Positions 1 through 8,817 of a stretch of 55,907 nucleotides of DNA are shown here, piece by piece. The notes under the pieces are model-generated. The model was not told the DNA's origin. It was given only the letters and a program-made list of their open reading frames with translations, and made no database searches. Position numbers and translations under genes: made by a program. Origin of the DNA: an uncultured Emergencia sp. Its GTDB lineage: Bacteria; Bacillota; Clostridia; Peptostreptococcales; Anaerovoracaceae. The stretch is from assembly GCA_904420065.1 (NCBI GenBank), contig CAJFTU010000051.1, positions 1 to 55,907 of the forward strand, given 5' to 3'. The first letter of the stretch is position 1. Each line of letters opens with the position of its first letter.

Positions 1-121
1 TCCAGAGCCTCCGCTCTGGTTCTTGTTCCTTCCCATCTCTGGTTGTTTGACTTCATTTCTACACTATGGATTTTTCTTGGTTCTTGCCGTCTCTTCAAAG
101 CTTTCGACTCCGTTCGACAGC
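1..121 (-). other. Leader of a leftward transcript, probably an rRNA operon leader
   Basis: This stretch lies just downstream of the two leftward promoters and runs out of the window. It opens with an inverted repeat at 98-123 (arms AAGCTTTCGA and TCGACAGCTT, one mismatch) and has a second perfect 7-bp hairpin at 2-19 (CCAGAGC / GCTCTGG). No open frame with a ribosome site is seen. Twin strong promoters followed by a structured untranslated leader are typical of Firmicutes rRNA operons, but no 16S sequence is inside the window, so this is inference. A tRNA or other stable RNA is an alternative. Confidence 0.4.
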
Positions 122-127
122 TTGAAT

Positions 128-156
128 AGTTTACCATCTTTTCAAGTCTTTGTCAA
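128..156 (-). promoter_or_regulatory. Strong promoter P2, leftward
   Basis: On the minus strand: -35 TTGACA (151-156), 17-nt spacer, -10 TAAACT (128-133). An A/T-rich tract lies directly upstream (157-180), like an UP element. The element closely resembles the P1 element at 221-249, including the following AAGCTGTC. Confidence 0.75.
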
Positions 157-220
157 GAACTTTTTTCTTTAACTTTTTTCGACCTTTTTTGATGGCGCCG
201 TCTCACGAGACAGCTTATTT

Positions 221-249
221 ATATTACCACCTATTCCAGCCTTTGTCAA
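221..249 (-). promoter_or_regulatory. Strong promoter P1, leftward, tandem with P2
   Basis: On the minus strand: -35 TTGACA (244-249), 17-nt spacer, -10 TAATAT (221-226). Spacer and flanks are similar to P2 (TTGACAAAG at the left, GGTAA before the -10), so the two look like a duplicated promoter 93 bp apart. A small hairpin (GTCTC / GAGAC) follows the -10. Twin promoters of this kind are usual for rRNA operons. Confidence 0.7.
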
Positions 250-372
250 ATACTTTTTTAACTTTTTTCATATTTTCTTCCTTTCTTATTATATTACTTT
301 GTTTTCCGCACATTTTGCCGCTCCTTCTCCGCAGCGCACAAAGCTCTGCTCCTGCAGCTACTGCGCCCGCCC

Positions 373-401
373 TTGACAAATCCTCCGTTCGCGAATATGA
401 T
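373..401 (+). promoter_or_regulatory. Promoter of the nhaC gene
   Basis: TTGACA (373-378), 17-nt spacer, TATGAT (396-401). The start of transcription would be near 408, giving a leader of about 60 nt before the antiporter gene. No other gene lies between this promoter and P1. Confidence 0.75.
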
Positions 402-469
402 GATAGCATATATTTATAAACGGTTAATCTACTATATATATATCAAAAGCTTATCGAGGAGGATGCATT

Positions 470-2086
470 ATGGGCAGAAAGATCCCCATGTGGCAATGTT
501 TAGCAACAGTTTTATTTACTATTATCGCACTCATGTATACGCTGGGTATACTGGGGAAAATTTTCGGAGAAGACACGGCCTGGAACTGCACATACGGTGA
601 AGCTCACATCGCTTTAATTGCAGCCTGTCTTTTCGCCGCCGCAATAGCTGTGCTCAACGGTTACAAATGGGCGTTTCTTGAGATCGGAATCCTGTCTTCC
701 ATCAGCAGATCCCTGCAGCCGATACTGATCCTCCTTACAGTCGGCGCACTGATCAGCTCATGGATTGCTTCAGGCGCGATTCCGGCCATGATCTATTACG
801 GTCTGATGATTTTAAAACCCTCCTTTTTTCTGACTGCCAGCTGTATCCTCTGCTGTATCGTATCTCTTTCTACCGGTTCTTCCTGGACTACGGCAGGTAC
901 CGTGGGCATTGCCCTTATCGGCATAGGGGCCGGACTGGGAATTTCCGTTCCCATGACCGCAGGTGCAATTGTCTCCGGCGCTTATTTCGGAGATAAAATG
1001 TCGCCTCTTTCGGATACGACAAACCTGGCGCCCGCCATGGCAGGTGCAGATCTCTTTGAACACATCAAGCACATGCTGTGGACGGTGACCCCGTCTCTGA
1101 TTATCACACTGATCGTCTACACCATTCTGGGGCTGAACGTCTCCGGCGAAGCCGATATGACGATCGTTACCGGCATACAGGATGCGCTGCACGCCAATTT
1201 CCAGATCAATGCGGTTCTGCTGATTCCTCCTGCTACCGTAATCCTGATGGTAGCGCTGAAGCTGCCCGCTCTGCCCGGACTCATCGGCGGAGTCCTGATC
1301 AGCTGTGTTATCGGTTCGTTCTGCCAGGGAATTCCCCTCGCCGATTGGCCCGCGCTGCTCCACTATGGTTATAGCTTGGACAGCGTAAGCGACGCTTTCA
1401 CTCAGGCTGCCGCTTCGGTAGGTGAAGCAAATCCGCTGAATCTTCTCAGCTGGGACAGTAGTGATTTCGCTGCCGCAGCCACTTCGGAGAACTTCAGTTC
1501 TGCAGTTGTGGGCGAATACAACGCCGCGATACTGATCGACGGTAGGGGCGGTATGAACTCTATGATGGGCACGATTCTTCTGATCATCTGCGCTATGTGC
1601 TACGGCGGCATCATGGATGCCAGCGGCATGCTGGGAACCCTAACCGAAGCGCTGCTGAAGCTGGCGAAAAATACAGGACTGTTGGTGACGGTAACCATTT
1701 TCAGCTGCATATCCATGAACATCATCGCAGGAGACCAGTATCTGTCCATCGTCCTTCCCGGCAGAATGTTCAAAGAGGCTTTCGAGGACAGAAAACTGGC
1801 GCCGAAAAACCTGTCTCGTTGTCTTGAAGATTCGGCGACAGTCACCTCCAATTTGGTGCCTTGGAATACATGCGGCGCCGCAATGCGAAACTTCCTCGGC
1901 ACACCTCAGTGGGGCGCCGGAGGATATGCCCCTTATGCGATACTCTGCTATATCAATCCTCTGATTTCCATCTTCTACGGATTTACCGGAATTTCCATGG
2001 AGAAAATCAGCGATGAGGAATACAAAAAGATACTTAAACAGCGAAAACAGGAAAACGAAGAGGCGCTGAAATCCCTCGAAGCATAA
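470..2086 (+). CDS. nhaC: Na+/H+ antiporter, NhaC family
   Basis: A 538-residue polytopic membrane protein of the NhaC antiporter family, which exchanges cytoplasmic Na+ for external H+ (some relatives exchange malate/lactate or other substrates). Hydrophobic helices run through nearly the whole length, and the family-typical segment with SGAYFGDKMSPLSDTTNLAP sits near residues 165-190. A second conserved patch around residue 410-430 contains AGDQYLSIVLPGRMF. A long polar insertion near residues 300-350 makes it longer than the classic Bacillus protein of about 460 residues. The start is chosen by GAGGAGG about 7 nt upstream. It is monocistronic, with its own promoter and terminator. Substrate specificity cannot be read from sequence. 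Confidence 0.88.
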   Translation: MGRKIPMWQCLATVLFTIIALMYTLGILGKIFGEDTAWNCTYGEAHIALIAACLFAAAIAVLNGYKWAFLEIGILSSISRSLQPILILLTVGALISSWIASGAIPAMIYYGLMILKPSFFLTASCILCCIVSLSTGSSWTTAGTVGIALIGIGAGLGISVPMTAGAIVSGAYFGDKMSPLSDTTNLAPAMAGADLFEHIKHMLWTVTPSLIITLIVYTILGLNVSGEADMTIVTGIQDALHANFQINAVLLIPPATVILMVALKLPALPGLIGGVLISCVIGSFCQGIPLADWPALLHYGYSLDSVSDAFTQAAASVGEANPLNLLSWDSSDFAAAATSENFSSAVVGEYNAAILIDGRGGMNSMMGTILLIICAMCYGGIMDASGMLGTLTEALLKLAKNTGLLVTVTIFSCISMNIIAGDQYLSIVLPGRMFKEAFEDRKLAPKNLSRCLEDSATVTSNLVPWNTCGAAMRNFLGTPQWGAGGYAPYAILCYINPLISIFYGFTGISMEKISDEEYKKILKQRKQENEEALKSLEA

Positions 2087-2110
2087 GCAAAGCACAAACA
2101 AACATAAAAA

Positions 2111-2152
2111 CCCTGCAGGAAAGAAAACAGTTTCTCTTCTGCAGGGTTTTTT
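2111..2152 (+). terminator. Terminator after nhaC
   Basis: Perfect 8-bp stem CCCTGCAG (2111-2118) / CTGCAGGG (2139-2146) followed by six T (2147-2152). Confidence 0.85.
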
Positions 2153-2200
2153 CGAACGCAGGAAGCGGTTATTCAGAAGAAAACGCCGCTTTGCCGCACA

Positions 2201-2911
2201 CTATGCAGTTATCGTCAACGCACTGAGCTGTTTCAGTTTTTCACTGTTCATCGGCTTCAGCCCTTTCAGCTTATACTTAATGCCCAGCTTTTCATATTTG
2301 CTCTCTGCCATGTTGTGATATCCCAGCAGCTCGACCTTTTTTATCGTTTTGATGCCGCTGAGGAACTCATTCAGAGCCTTGATATATTCTTCATTGTCAT
2401 TGAAACCAGGCACGATGACCTGCCTTACCCAAATCGGCTTCTCCAACCTGTTGATGACCTCGATCAGCTTGAACAGCGGGCCCTGGTCTCTTCCGGTAAG
2501 TTCGTGGAACTTGGCCGGATCGATGTGCTTGATGTCCAACAGAACCATATCCGCCGCATCGATAACGCTTTCCGAATCTTCGTCGAAATACGTTCCGCTG
2601 GTATCGATGGCGCTTCCTATACCTTCCGCTTTAAGCGCTTTTATGGCTTCGATCAAAAACTTTCCCTGTATGAGGGGTTCCCCTCCGGAAAAGGTCACGC
2701 CGCCGTCTTCTCCATAATATGGGATTCCCCGTTTTGCGCGGTCAACGATTTCATCGATATCGATTTCTCTCCCGCCGCAGAGATTCCACGTATCCGGATT
2801 GTGACAATAAGCGCACCGAGCAGGACAACCCTGCATAAAGAACACCGTTCTTATACCCGGTCCGTCGACGGCCCCGAAAGTCTCTATAGAATGCAATCTG
2901 CCTTTCAACAT
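2201..2911 (-). CDS. pflA: Pyruvate formate-lyase activating enzyme
   Basis: Radical-SAM enzyme of 236 residues that abstracts hydrogen from the active-site glycine of PflB to make the glycyl radical. The [4Fe-4S]/SAM motif CPARCAYCHNP (CxxxCxxC) lies at about residues 29-40, after the family-typical ETFGAVDGPGIR. A GGEPL motif follows near residue 80. Start: the ATG at 2909-2911 has GAGGAG nine nt upstream; a longer reading from 2944 has no such site and adds residues not typical of the family. It lies 111 bp downstream of pflB in the same direction, with an inverted repeat (CGGCAG / CTGCCG) in the gap, so it is probably co-transcribed at a reduced level. Confidence 0.95.
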   Translation of the reverse strand: MLKGRLHSIETFGAVDGPGIRTVFFMQGCPARCAYCHNPDTWNLCGGREIDIDEIVDRAKRGIPYYGEDGGVTFSGGEPLIQGKFLIEAIKALKAEGIGSAIDTSGTYFDEDSESVIDAADMVLLDIKHIDPAKFHELTGRDQGPLFKLIEVINRLEKPIWVRQVIVPGFNDNEEYIKALNEFLSGIKTIKKVELLGYHNMAESKYEKLGIKYKLKGLKPMNSEKLKQLSALTITA

Positions 2912-3022
2912 TTTTACCATCTCCTCATTTACGGAATCAAGCAATATGCTGTATCACAACACCCGAGACGACGGCAGAGCTTCTTGACTGCCGCCGCTTC
3001 GGAAGATATATCCTCAGTCTTC

Positions 3023-5254
3023 TTACAGTGACTGATGGAAGGTTCTTTCGATAACTTCTTTCTGATGCGCCTTGGACAATGCGTTGAATCTTACCGCATA
3101 TCCGGATACACGAATCGTCAGGCTTGGATATTTATCCGGATTGTCGTAGGCATCCATCAGAACTTCTCTGTTGAGAACGTTTACATTCAGGTGATGCGCC
3201 CCCTGACCGAAGTAACCGCTGAGCAGCTTAACCAGAGTTTCTTTTCTGCTCTCTCTGTCTTTTCCGAGAGAATCAGGCGTGATGCTGAAGGTATTGGAAA
3301 TACCATCCTGGCAAGTATCCCAGTCGATCTTCGCTACGGAGTTCAGGGAAGCAACCGCACCGGTGTTGTCTCTGCAGTGCATTGGGTTTGCACCTGGAGC
3401 AAACGGAGTGCCGGCTCTTCTTCCGTCCGGAGTATTTCCGGTCTTCTTTCCGTACATTACGTTGGATGTGATCGTCAGTACAGAAAGAGTAGTAACAGCG
3501 TTTCTGTATGCCGGCTGTTTTCTCAGTTCCTTGATGGACTTTTCGCTGATTGCTACAGCGATGGAGTCTACTCTGTCATCGTCGTTTCCGTATTTCGGGA
3601 AGTCGCCTTCTGTCTTATAGTCTACAATAATACCGTTCTCGTCTTTGATCGGTGTTACCTTTGCGTACTTAATTGCGGACAGGGAGTCTGCAGCTACGGA
3701 GAATCCGGCTACACCGAACGCCATCAGTCTCTTGACTTCGGAATCGAGGAACGCCATCTGAGATCTTTCATAGTCATACTTATCGTGCATGAAGTGGATG
3801 ATGTTCATGATTCTTGCATATACGCTCATCAGCCATTCCAGATAGATGTTGTATCTTCTCCAAACCTCGTCGAAGTCCAGAGGTCCGTCTCCCATCGGTT
3901 CCATCTGCGGTCCGATGTGCTCGCCGGTTCTTTCGTCAATACCGCCGTTGATAGCCAGCAGCAGGCACTTAGCCAGGTTACATCTTGCGCCGAAGAACTG
4001 CATCTGCTGTCCCATCTGAATAGCGGATACGCAGCAAGCGATGGAGTAGTCGTCGCCGTAAGCCGGTCTCATCTTGTCGTCGTTTTCATACTGAATGGAA
4101 TCGGTATCGATGGAAACCTGTGCGCAGAACTTCTTGAACGGTTCAGGCAGATCTTTCGACCAGAGAACCGTCAGGTTTGGTTCCGGCGCCGGTCCCAGGT
4201 TGTACAGGGTGTTCAGCACACGATAAGTGTTCTTGGTTACTCTGTGTCTGCCGTCTGCACCGATTCCTGCCAGACCTTCTGTGATCCACATCGGGTCGCC
4301 GCCGAACAGCTCGTTGTATTCGTTAGTTCTCAGGTGTCTTGCTACTCTCAGCTTCAGGATAAAGTCATCGACAAATTCCTGAATCTGCTCTTCAGTGTAT
4401 TTTCCGCGAGCCAGGTCTCTTTCTGCGTAGATATCGAAGAAGGTGGAAGTTCTTCCCAGAGACATTGCTGCTCCGTTTTCTTCCTTGATACCTGCCAGAT
4501 AAGCGAAATAAGTCCACTGAATCGCTTCTCTTACATCGGTAGCCGGCTTGGAAATATCATAACCGTATTTTTCAGCCATCTTTTTGATTTCTTTGAGAGC
4601 GGCAATCTGGTTCCATACTTCTTCGGCCAGTCTTACGTTTTCTTCACTCATGATCGGTCTCGAAGCGATCTCATCGTGATCCTTCTGCTTTTCCTCGATC
4701 AGTCTGTCTATTCCGTACAGCGCGCATCTTCTGTAATCGCCGATAATTCTTCCTCTTCCGTAAGCATCAGGAAGACCGGTGATATAACCTAAGTGTCTTG
4801 CCTTTCTCATCTCCGGAGAGTAAGCTTTGAACACGCCGTCATTGTGCGTCGTTACGTAGTTGAACATGAAGTCGATGTTCTCCGGCAGTTTTTCACCGTA
4901 TTCAGCAACTTCTTCTCTAACCATCTTGATTCCGCCGAACGGACAGATACCTCTCTTCAGCGGCTCGTCAGTCTGCAGACCTACGATCAGGTCTTTGCCT
5001 TCGATAATATAGCCGGGATCATAAGCGTTGATCCGCATGATTCTGCTGGCGTCTACCTTCAGCGTACCGCCGTTCTTTCTCTCCTGAACCAGAAGGTCCT
5101 TAACTTTTTCGTTGCATTCTTTCGTTCTTTCCGTCGGTCCGGCGAGGAAACTCTCATCTCCGTCATACGGTGTATAATTGAGGTTGATGAAATCATCAAC
5201 GTTGATTGTAGTGTTCCATACTCCAGTCTGGAAACCTTCCCATGGGTTACTCAT
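3023..5254 (-). CDS. pflB: Formate C-acetyltransferase (pyruvate formate-lyase)
   Basis: Glycyl-radical enzyme of 743 residues, the normal length, converting pyruvate and CoA to formate and acetyl-CoA in anaerobic fermentation. The catalytic cysteine pair is C407-C408 (IACCVSA), and the glycyl radical site is Gly718 in RVSGYAVRF near the C-terminus. Start ATG is preceded by AAAGGAG. The gene is first in a pflB-pflA unit and is read from a promoter with two dyads that share TGTATACA (5388-5397 and 5305-5326), so strong control is likely. No formate transporter gene is adjacent. Confidence 0.97.
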   Translation of the reverse strand: MSNPWEGFQTGVWNTTINVDDFINLNYTPYDGDESFLAGPTERTKECNEKVKDLLVQERKNGGTLKVDASRIMRINAYDPGYIIEGKDLIVGLQTDEPLKRGICPFGGIKMVREEVAEYGEKLPENIDFMFNYVTTHNDGVFKAYSPEMRKARHLGYITGLPDAYGRGRIIGDYRRCALYGIDRLIEEKQKDHDEIASRPIMSEENVRLAEEVWNQIAALKEIKKMAEKYGYDISKPATDVREAIQWTYFAYLAGIKEENGAAMSLGRTSTFFDIYAERDLARGKYTEEQIQEFVDDFILKLRVARHLRTNEYNELFGGDPMWITEGLAGIGADGRHRVTKNTYRVLNTLYNLGPAPEPNLTVLWSKDLPEPFKKFCAQVSIDTDSIQYENDDKMRPAYGDDYSIACCVSAIQMGQQMQFFGARCNLAKCLLLAINGGIDERTGEHIGPQMEPMGDGPLDFDEVWRRYNIYLEWLMSVYARIMNIIHFMHDKYDYERSQMAFLDSEVKRLMAFGVAGFSVAADSLSAIKYAKVTPIKDENGIIVDYKTEGDFPKYGNDDDRVDSIAVAISEKSIKELRKQPAYRNAVTTLSVLTITSNVMYGKKTGNTPDGRRAGTPFAPGANPMHCRDNTGAVASLNSVAKIDWDTCQDGISNTFSITPDSLGKDRESRKETLVKLLSGYFGQGAHHLNVNVLNREVLMDAYDNPDKYPSLTIRVSGYAVRFNALSKAHQKEVIERTFHQSL

Positions 5255-5304
5255 CGCTCTGCACTCCTTTACTTATTACTATACTATGTTACGCCCTCAC
5301 ATTT

Positions 5305-5326
5305 TGTATCTTGTATACAAGATACA
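5305..5326. promoter_or_regulatory. 22-bp perfect palindrome in the pflB leader (candidate operator)
   Basis: Half-site TGTATCTTGTA followed by its exact complement; centre between 5315 and 5316. The core TTGTATACAA resembles operators of GntR/FadR-type repressors, but the family is not certain. It lies about 70 nt downstream of the predicted pflB transcription start, 50 nt before the gene. Confidence 0.6.
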
Positions 5327-5338
5327 GGAAAAATTTTA

Positions 5339-5381
5339 GTTACACAGGGGGCCGGCCCCTTGGCCAGCTGCTTTATGTAAC
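5339..5381. repeat. GC-rich nested dyad in the pflB leader
   Basis: Outer arms GTTACA (5339-5344) and TGTAAC (5376-5381) enclose a perfect 12-bp palindrome GGGGCCGGCCCC (5348-5359) and a further GGCC copy. In the pflB transcript this would form a compact hairpin between the promoter and the 22-bp palindrome. No T-run follows on the minus strand, so it is not a terminator. Confidence 0.5.
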
Positions 5382-5387
5382 CTCTTC

Positions 5388-5425
5388 ATGTATACATAAT
5401 ACAGTAGAAAGGGCGTCAGCGTCAA
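5388..5425 (-). promoter_or_regulatory. pflB promoter with overlapping palindrome
   Basis: On the minus strand: -35 TTGACG (5420-5425), 18-nt spacer, -10 TATTAT (5396-5401). The palindrome ATGTATACAT (5388-5397) overlaps the end of the -10 and the start site. A-rich sequence upstream of the -35 (5441-5455) may act as an UP element. An inverted repeat GAAAGGG/CCCTTTC (5407-5413, 5428-5434) brackets the spacer and -35. Confidence 0.6.
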
Positions 5426-5482
5426 CACCCTTTCTGTACATTTTTTGTTTTTTTTCATAGACATTTTCGGGCTCCAACCAGA

Positions 5483-7681
5483 CTATTTTAAGTACATTCT
5501 GAAAACTCTTCCGCTCTGTCTCTGAGCCGGTTTGACGCTTCGACAGCCGGAAAATTCCCCGGAAGAAAGGAGCAGCGTCTGATCACTGAAATTCCTCTTC
5601 AACAAAAAGACCTTTTCCCCCTTTCGATCGACCAGCGCATCGCCGTCCGGACAGTGGCGGGAAATCATCAGCGGGAAGTTTCCCGATCGATCCGGCGGCG
5701 TTATTTCCAGACTGTCAACGCAATGGATAACTCCCAGACCGGCATAAGCGGCAGCCGCCGCGGAATTGCACACGTTCAGTCCGTAATCGCCGTACACAGG
5801 CACACCGGCAGCCCTGAATGGCTGGATCCAGCTCAGATTGCCGATATAGATTCCGCACTCTCGGACCTCCTCGCATATTCGATCGAAATGTTCCTCGATA
5901 AAATCGTCTTCTTTCCCCCTCGATATGTTGGTGATATAAGGGATAATGTTCTGCACCGCCGAGACCAGTTCTTCCCTGTGAGCCATGAATTCCACCAGTG
6001 GAAGGACGACTGCCGTCGGCTCTTCTGCTGTTTCCCTATCGGATCCCAGTCTCCAGCGACAGAACCCCTCCCAGGAAAAGAAAAAGAGTTCCGAAGCCGA
6101 AACCGAAGCCTGCTCCTCCCTCCCCAGCGTATGAATCACCGGCGCAGTTCTCCGCACCATCAGGCTTGAAGTCAATTTTTCCAATCCCTGTCGCCTTATA
6201 TCGTTTATTCGCGATACCGGTATATTCATGTCGCCTGTGGTCATAATACGGATCTTTCCGACCCGGAAAGGCGTCCCTCCCGTTTTATTCAGCGCCTTTT
6301 CTATCCGGGAAGGATCAGTGCCCTTTCCCCTTTCCAGGTCAAAGGGACCTGTTTGCACGACGACATCGGACTTAAGAGACGAAGCGGTCAGCCGGAGTCT
6401 GAGCACTCCCTCGTCCGTGCAGGAAAAGATCATATCTACATCTGTTTTCCTAATGAATTTTCCTTCTTCGTAAGTTTTATGTTCAAAGGTGCTCCTTGCA
6501 GCGGAAAGCTGCGCTTTGGATGTGATTCTGTACACCGGCGCGCCCGGCTCGACCTCGCCTTTAATATCGCCGATCCGCACCGGACCGTTTTTTCGTTTCT
6601 CACAGTAAGTAACCACATTCCCGATCGGTTTTTCCCCCTGTATTTCAACTCCATCGCCTATCGACAATTCTCGATTCAGTTCGACGTCGATCAGCTCCGT
6701 CCCCCTGATCCGCTTTATCGTTTTTCCGATTCTGACTCCCCGATGCTTAGGTATGTCCCCGGCCATCAGAAAGGTCCCTAGATCCCCGTCGGCGTACCCT
6801 TCCGTAAATCCTCCCCGGTTAAAGATCTGCTGCAGGGCGAGAATATCTTCCTGGGACACCGTATAACCGCCATCTCGCTCATAGAGATCCAGATATTTCC
6901 GATAAATAGAGGTGACCACCGCCACGTACTCCGGCGACTTCATCCTGCCTTCGATCTTCAGCGAAGCGACGCCGGCGCGAGCCAGATCGGGAAGCCTTTC
7001 GATCAGGCACAAATCTTTTGGGCTCAGCGGATAACGAAAAGTATCTACTTTTTTACCCGACCGGTCCAACGTCTCATAGGGCAGACGGCACGGCTGAGCG
7101 CACTGGCCCCGATTGCCGCTCCTTCCTCCAAAAGCTCTGCTCATCTGACACTGTCCCGAATAGCAGAAGCACAAAGCGCCGTGAACGAACACTTCGATTT
7201 CTGCCGATGCCTGGCTGCAGATCCGGCCGATTTCCGCAAGAGAAAGCTCCCTGGCCAGCACCACCCGCTCATAGCCCAGACGATAAGCCGCCTCAACGCC
7301 CCGGAGATCGTATACGGAAGCCTGAGTGGAAAGATGAAGCGGAAAGTCAGGAAGGTTCTCCCGCATCAGCAGGCCAAATCCCATATCCTGAACGATCAGC
7401 GCATCGGCGCCTGTCTCATATAAAAAAACTCCATATCGAAGTGCATCCTCCAACTCTTCCTCTGTCAAAAGTGTATTCATCGTCACGTAGATCTTTACTC
7501 CCCGCTGATGAGCAAAGTCGATAGCGCGGCTGATCTCACGGTCGTCAAAATTTCCGGCATTGATCCGGGCGTTAAAAGCGCGGCCGCCCAGGTAAACCGC
7601 ATCGGCTCCGTTTTCCACGGCGGCGATCAACTGCTTTTCGCCGCCGACAGGAACCAGTAATTCACATTTTTTCATCGGCAT
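5483..7681 (-). CDS. U32 family protein, RlhA/YdcP-like (23S rRNA hydroxylation type)
   Basis: A 732-residue protein of the peptidase-U32 family with the extra C-terminal region (DUF3656 type) found in E. coli RlhA, which hydroxylates C2501 of 23S rRNA. The N-terminal barrel opens with ELLVPVGG and GADAVYLGG, and a cysteine cluster follows near residues 168-200 (CFCYSGQC and GQCAQPCR), suited to an iron-sulfur site. RNA-modifying or prephenate-linked roles are known for relatives; true peptidase action is doubtful. Two ATG codons lie close together (7679-7681 and six nt further in); the ribosome site (GGAAAAG) is weak for both. It is read from TTGCCA-N17-TATGAT, divergent from the AI-2E family gene. 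Confidence 0.85.
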   Translation of the reverse strand: MPMKKCELLVPVGGEKQLIAAVENGADAVYLGGRAFNARINAGNFDDREISRAIDFAHQRGVKIYVTMNTLLTEEELEDALRYGVFLYETGADALIVQDMGFGLLMRENLPDFPLHLSTQASVYDLRGVEAAYRLGYERVVLARELSLAEIGRICSQASAEIEVFVHGALCFCYSGQCQMSRAFGGRSGNRGQCAQPCRLPYETLDRSGKKVDTFRYPLSPKDLCLIERLPDLARAGVASLKIEGRMKSPEYVAVVTSIYRKYLDLYERDGGYTVSQEDILALQQIFNRGGFTEGYADGDLGTFLMAGDIPKHRGVRIGKTIKRIRGTELIDVELNRELSIGDGVEIQGEKPIGNVVTYCEKRKNGPVRIGDIKGEVEPGAPVYRITSKAQLSAARSTFEHKTYEEGKFIRKTDVDMIFSCTDEGVLRLRLTASSLKSDVVVQTGPFDLERGKGTDPSRIEKALNKTGGTPFRVGKIRIMTTGDMNIPVSRINDIRRQGLEKLTSSLMVRRTAPVIHTLGREEQASVSASELFFFSWEGFCRWRLGSDRETAEEPTAVVLPLVEFMAHREELVSAVQNIIPYITNISRGKEDDFIEEHFDRICEEVRECGIYIGNLSWIQPFRAAGVPVYGDYGLNVCNSAAAAAYAGLGVIHCVDSLEITPPDRSGNFPLMISRHCPDGDALVDRKGEKVFLLKRNFSDQTLLLSSGEFSGCRSVKPAQRQSGRVFRMYLK

Positions 7682-7715
7682 CTTTTCCGTTTCTTCAATA
7701 TTTTTTTCTTATTAC

Positions 7716-7744
7716 ATCATACTATCTGTAGGAGGTTCTGGCAA
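7716..7744 (-). promoter_or_regulatory. Promoter of the U32 gene
   Basis: Minus strand: TTGCCA (7739-7744), 17-nt spacer, TATGAT (7716-7721). The -35 lies over the ribosome-site region of the divergent permease gene. Confidence 0.6.
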
Positions 7745-7746
7745 CT

Positions 7747-8697
7747 ATGTTAAAAGCGGTTATTCTCATCGTTATTTTTATCCTTATCTTCTTACTTCGC
7801 CGCGCCCTGATTCCCTTTGGCATCGGCGTCGTTATCGCCTATATACTGGATCCTTACGTGAGCTTTCTGGAAAAAAAGCTGTCGGGAAAGCGTCTGCTCT
7901 GCGTGATGCTGGCCTACATCACCATCATCATTGCCGCGGCTTTGCTGATTTTGGGTTTCGCCGATATCATCGCGGGAAAGATCTCCGGGGGTTCTCTTCA
8001 GGACGCCCTGCGCACGCTGCAGGCCTACTATTTGGAATACAAAGACGTGCTGTCCGACCTGTTGGGTTTCACCGTTCACAGCCCGGATATTGCCCGCTTG
8101 CTGCAAACACTGGGCGTAGGTACCGTTAAACTGTTTATCGGCATGGTCGCCGGCATCTATCTTCTGAAAGACAAGGACTACTTTCTCCGTCTGGCAAATA
8201 AAGCCCTTCATCTTCTTCTGGGGCAGAAAACCCACGGTATACTCAGGGAAATTCTGTTCGACATAGACAGCGTCATCTCTTCCTTTCTGCGAGGCGTCTT
8301 TGTCGATTCGGTTATCGTGGCTTTTCTGTCTTCATTGGCCCTGTCCATCATCGGTATAGATTTTGCTGTTTTCATCGGATGTTTCGCCGGACTGGCCAAC
8401 GTGATCCCCTACTTCGGTCCGGTCATCGGCATTATCCCGGCAGCTCTGGCCGGACTTGCCGAGGGCGGAATCTACAAGGCGATCCTGTCTGCCGCATCCC
8501 TTTTCGCCGTTCAACAAATCGAGTGCAATTTCATCTACCCCAGGATCATCGGCCGTTCAACCGGACTCCATCCGCTGTTCGTCCTTACTGCCGTGTCAGT
8601 GGCCGGCTCCTTCGGCGGACTGCTCTGGATGGTTCTGGCCGTTCCTATTGCCGGAATTCTTCGCGTATTAATCTGTAAATGGGCGGAAAAACAATAA
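7747..8697 (+). CDS. AI-2E family transporter (PerM/YtvI-type permease)
   Basis: A 316-residue membrane protein of the AI-2E/PerM family. N-terminal paired helices (residues 1-30 and 55-80) are followed by a soluble segment and a block of C-terminal helices, with the family-typical GxFAGLANVIPYFGPVIGIIPA stretch split around residues 215-235 and ATGLHP-like STGLHPLFVL near 280. Family members include the quorum-signal exporter TqsA, Na+/H+ antiporters and sporulation permeases, so substrate is open. AGGAGG lies about 11 nt before the ATG. The gene is slightly shorter than usual (350 residues). Confidence 0.85.
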   Translation: MLKAVILIVIFILIFLLRRALIPFGIGVVIAYILDPYVSFLEKKLSGKRLLCVMLAYITIIIAAALLILGFADIIAGKISGGSLQDALRTLQAYYLEYKDVLSDLLGFTVHSPDIARLLQTLGVGTVKLFIGMVAGIYLLKDKDYFLRLANKALHLLLGQKTHGILREILFDIDSVISSFLRGVFVDSVIVAFLSSLALSIIGIDFAVFIGCFAGLANVIPYFGPVIGIIPAALAGLAEGGIYKAILSAASLFAVQQIECNFIYPRIIGRSTGLHPLFVLTAVSVAGSFGGLLWMVLAVPIAGILRVLICKWAEKQ

Positions 8698-8728
8698 AGA
8701 CGGTGACCTTTTGGCGACTTTTTCAGTG

Positions 8729-8783
8729 TATAATCGTTATATCAGGCGCTTTTGCCGCGCAGCCGCCGAGTATGCGCGGCAAA
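8729..8783 (+). promoter_or_regulatory. -10 element and leader hairpin before the response regulator
   Basis: A TATAAT (8729-8734) without a convincing -35 is followed by a perfect 11-bp inverted repeat TTTGCCGCGCA (8751-8761) / TGCGCGGCAAA (8773-8783). No T-run follows, so the hairpin looks like a 5'-leader structure or regulator site and not a clean terminator. Confidence 0.4.
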
Positions 8784-8817
8784 GGCCGCTCATTTCATCG
8801 GAAAAGGAGCCTAACAC

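Noticed and set aside
3035-4792. Open frame of 585 codons on the plus strand
   Set aside because: Antisense to the highly conserved pflB, no ribosome site, no family resemblance.
5407-5455. Inverted repeat GAAAGGG/CCCTTTC followed by T-runs on the plus strand, looking like a plus-strand terminator
   Set aside because: No plus-strand gene lies before it; both neighbours are on the minus strand. The repeat falls on the pflB -35/spacer and the T-run is the A-rich upstream tract of that promoter.
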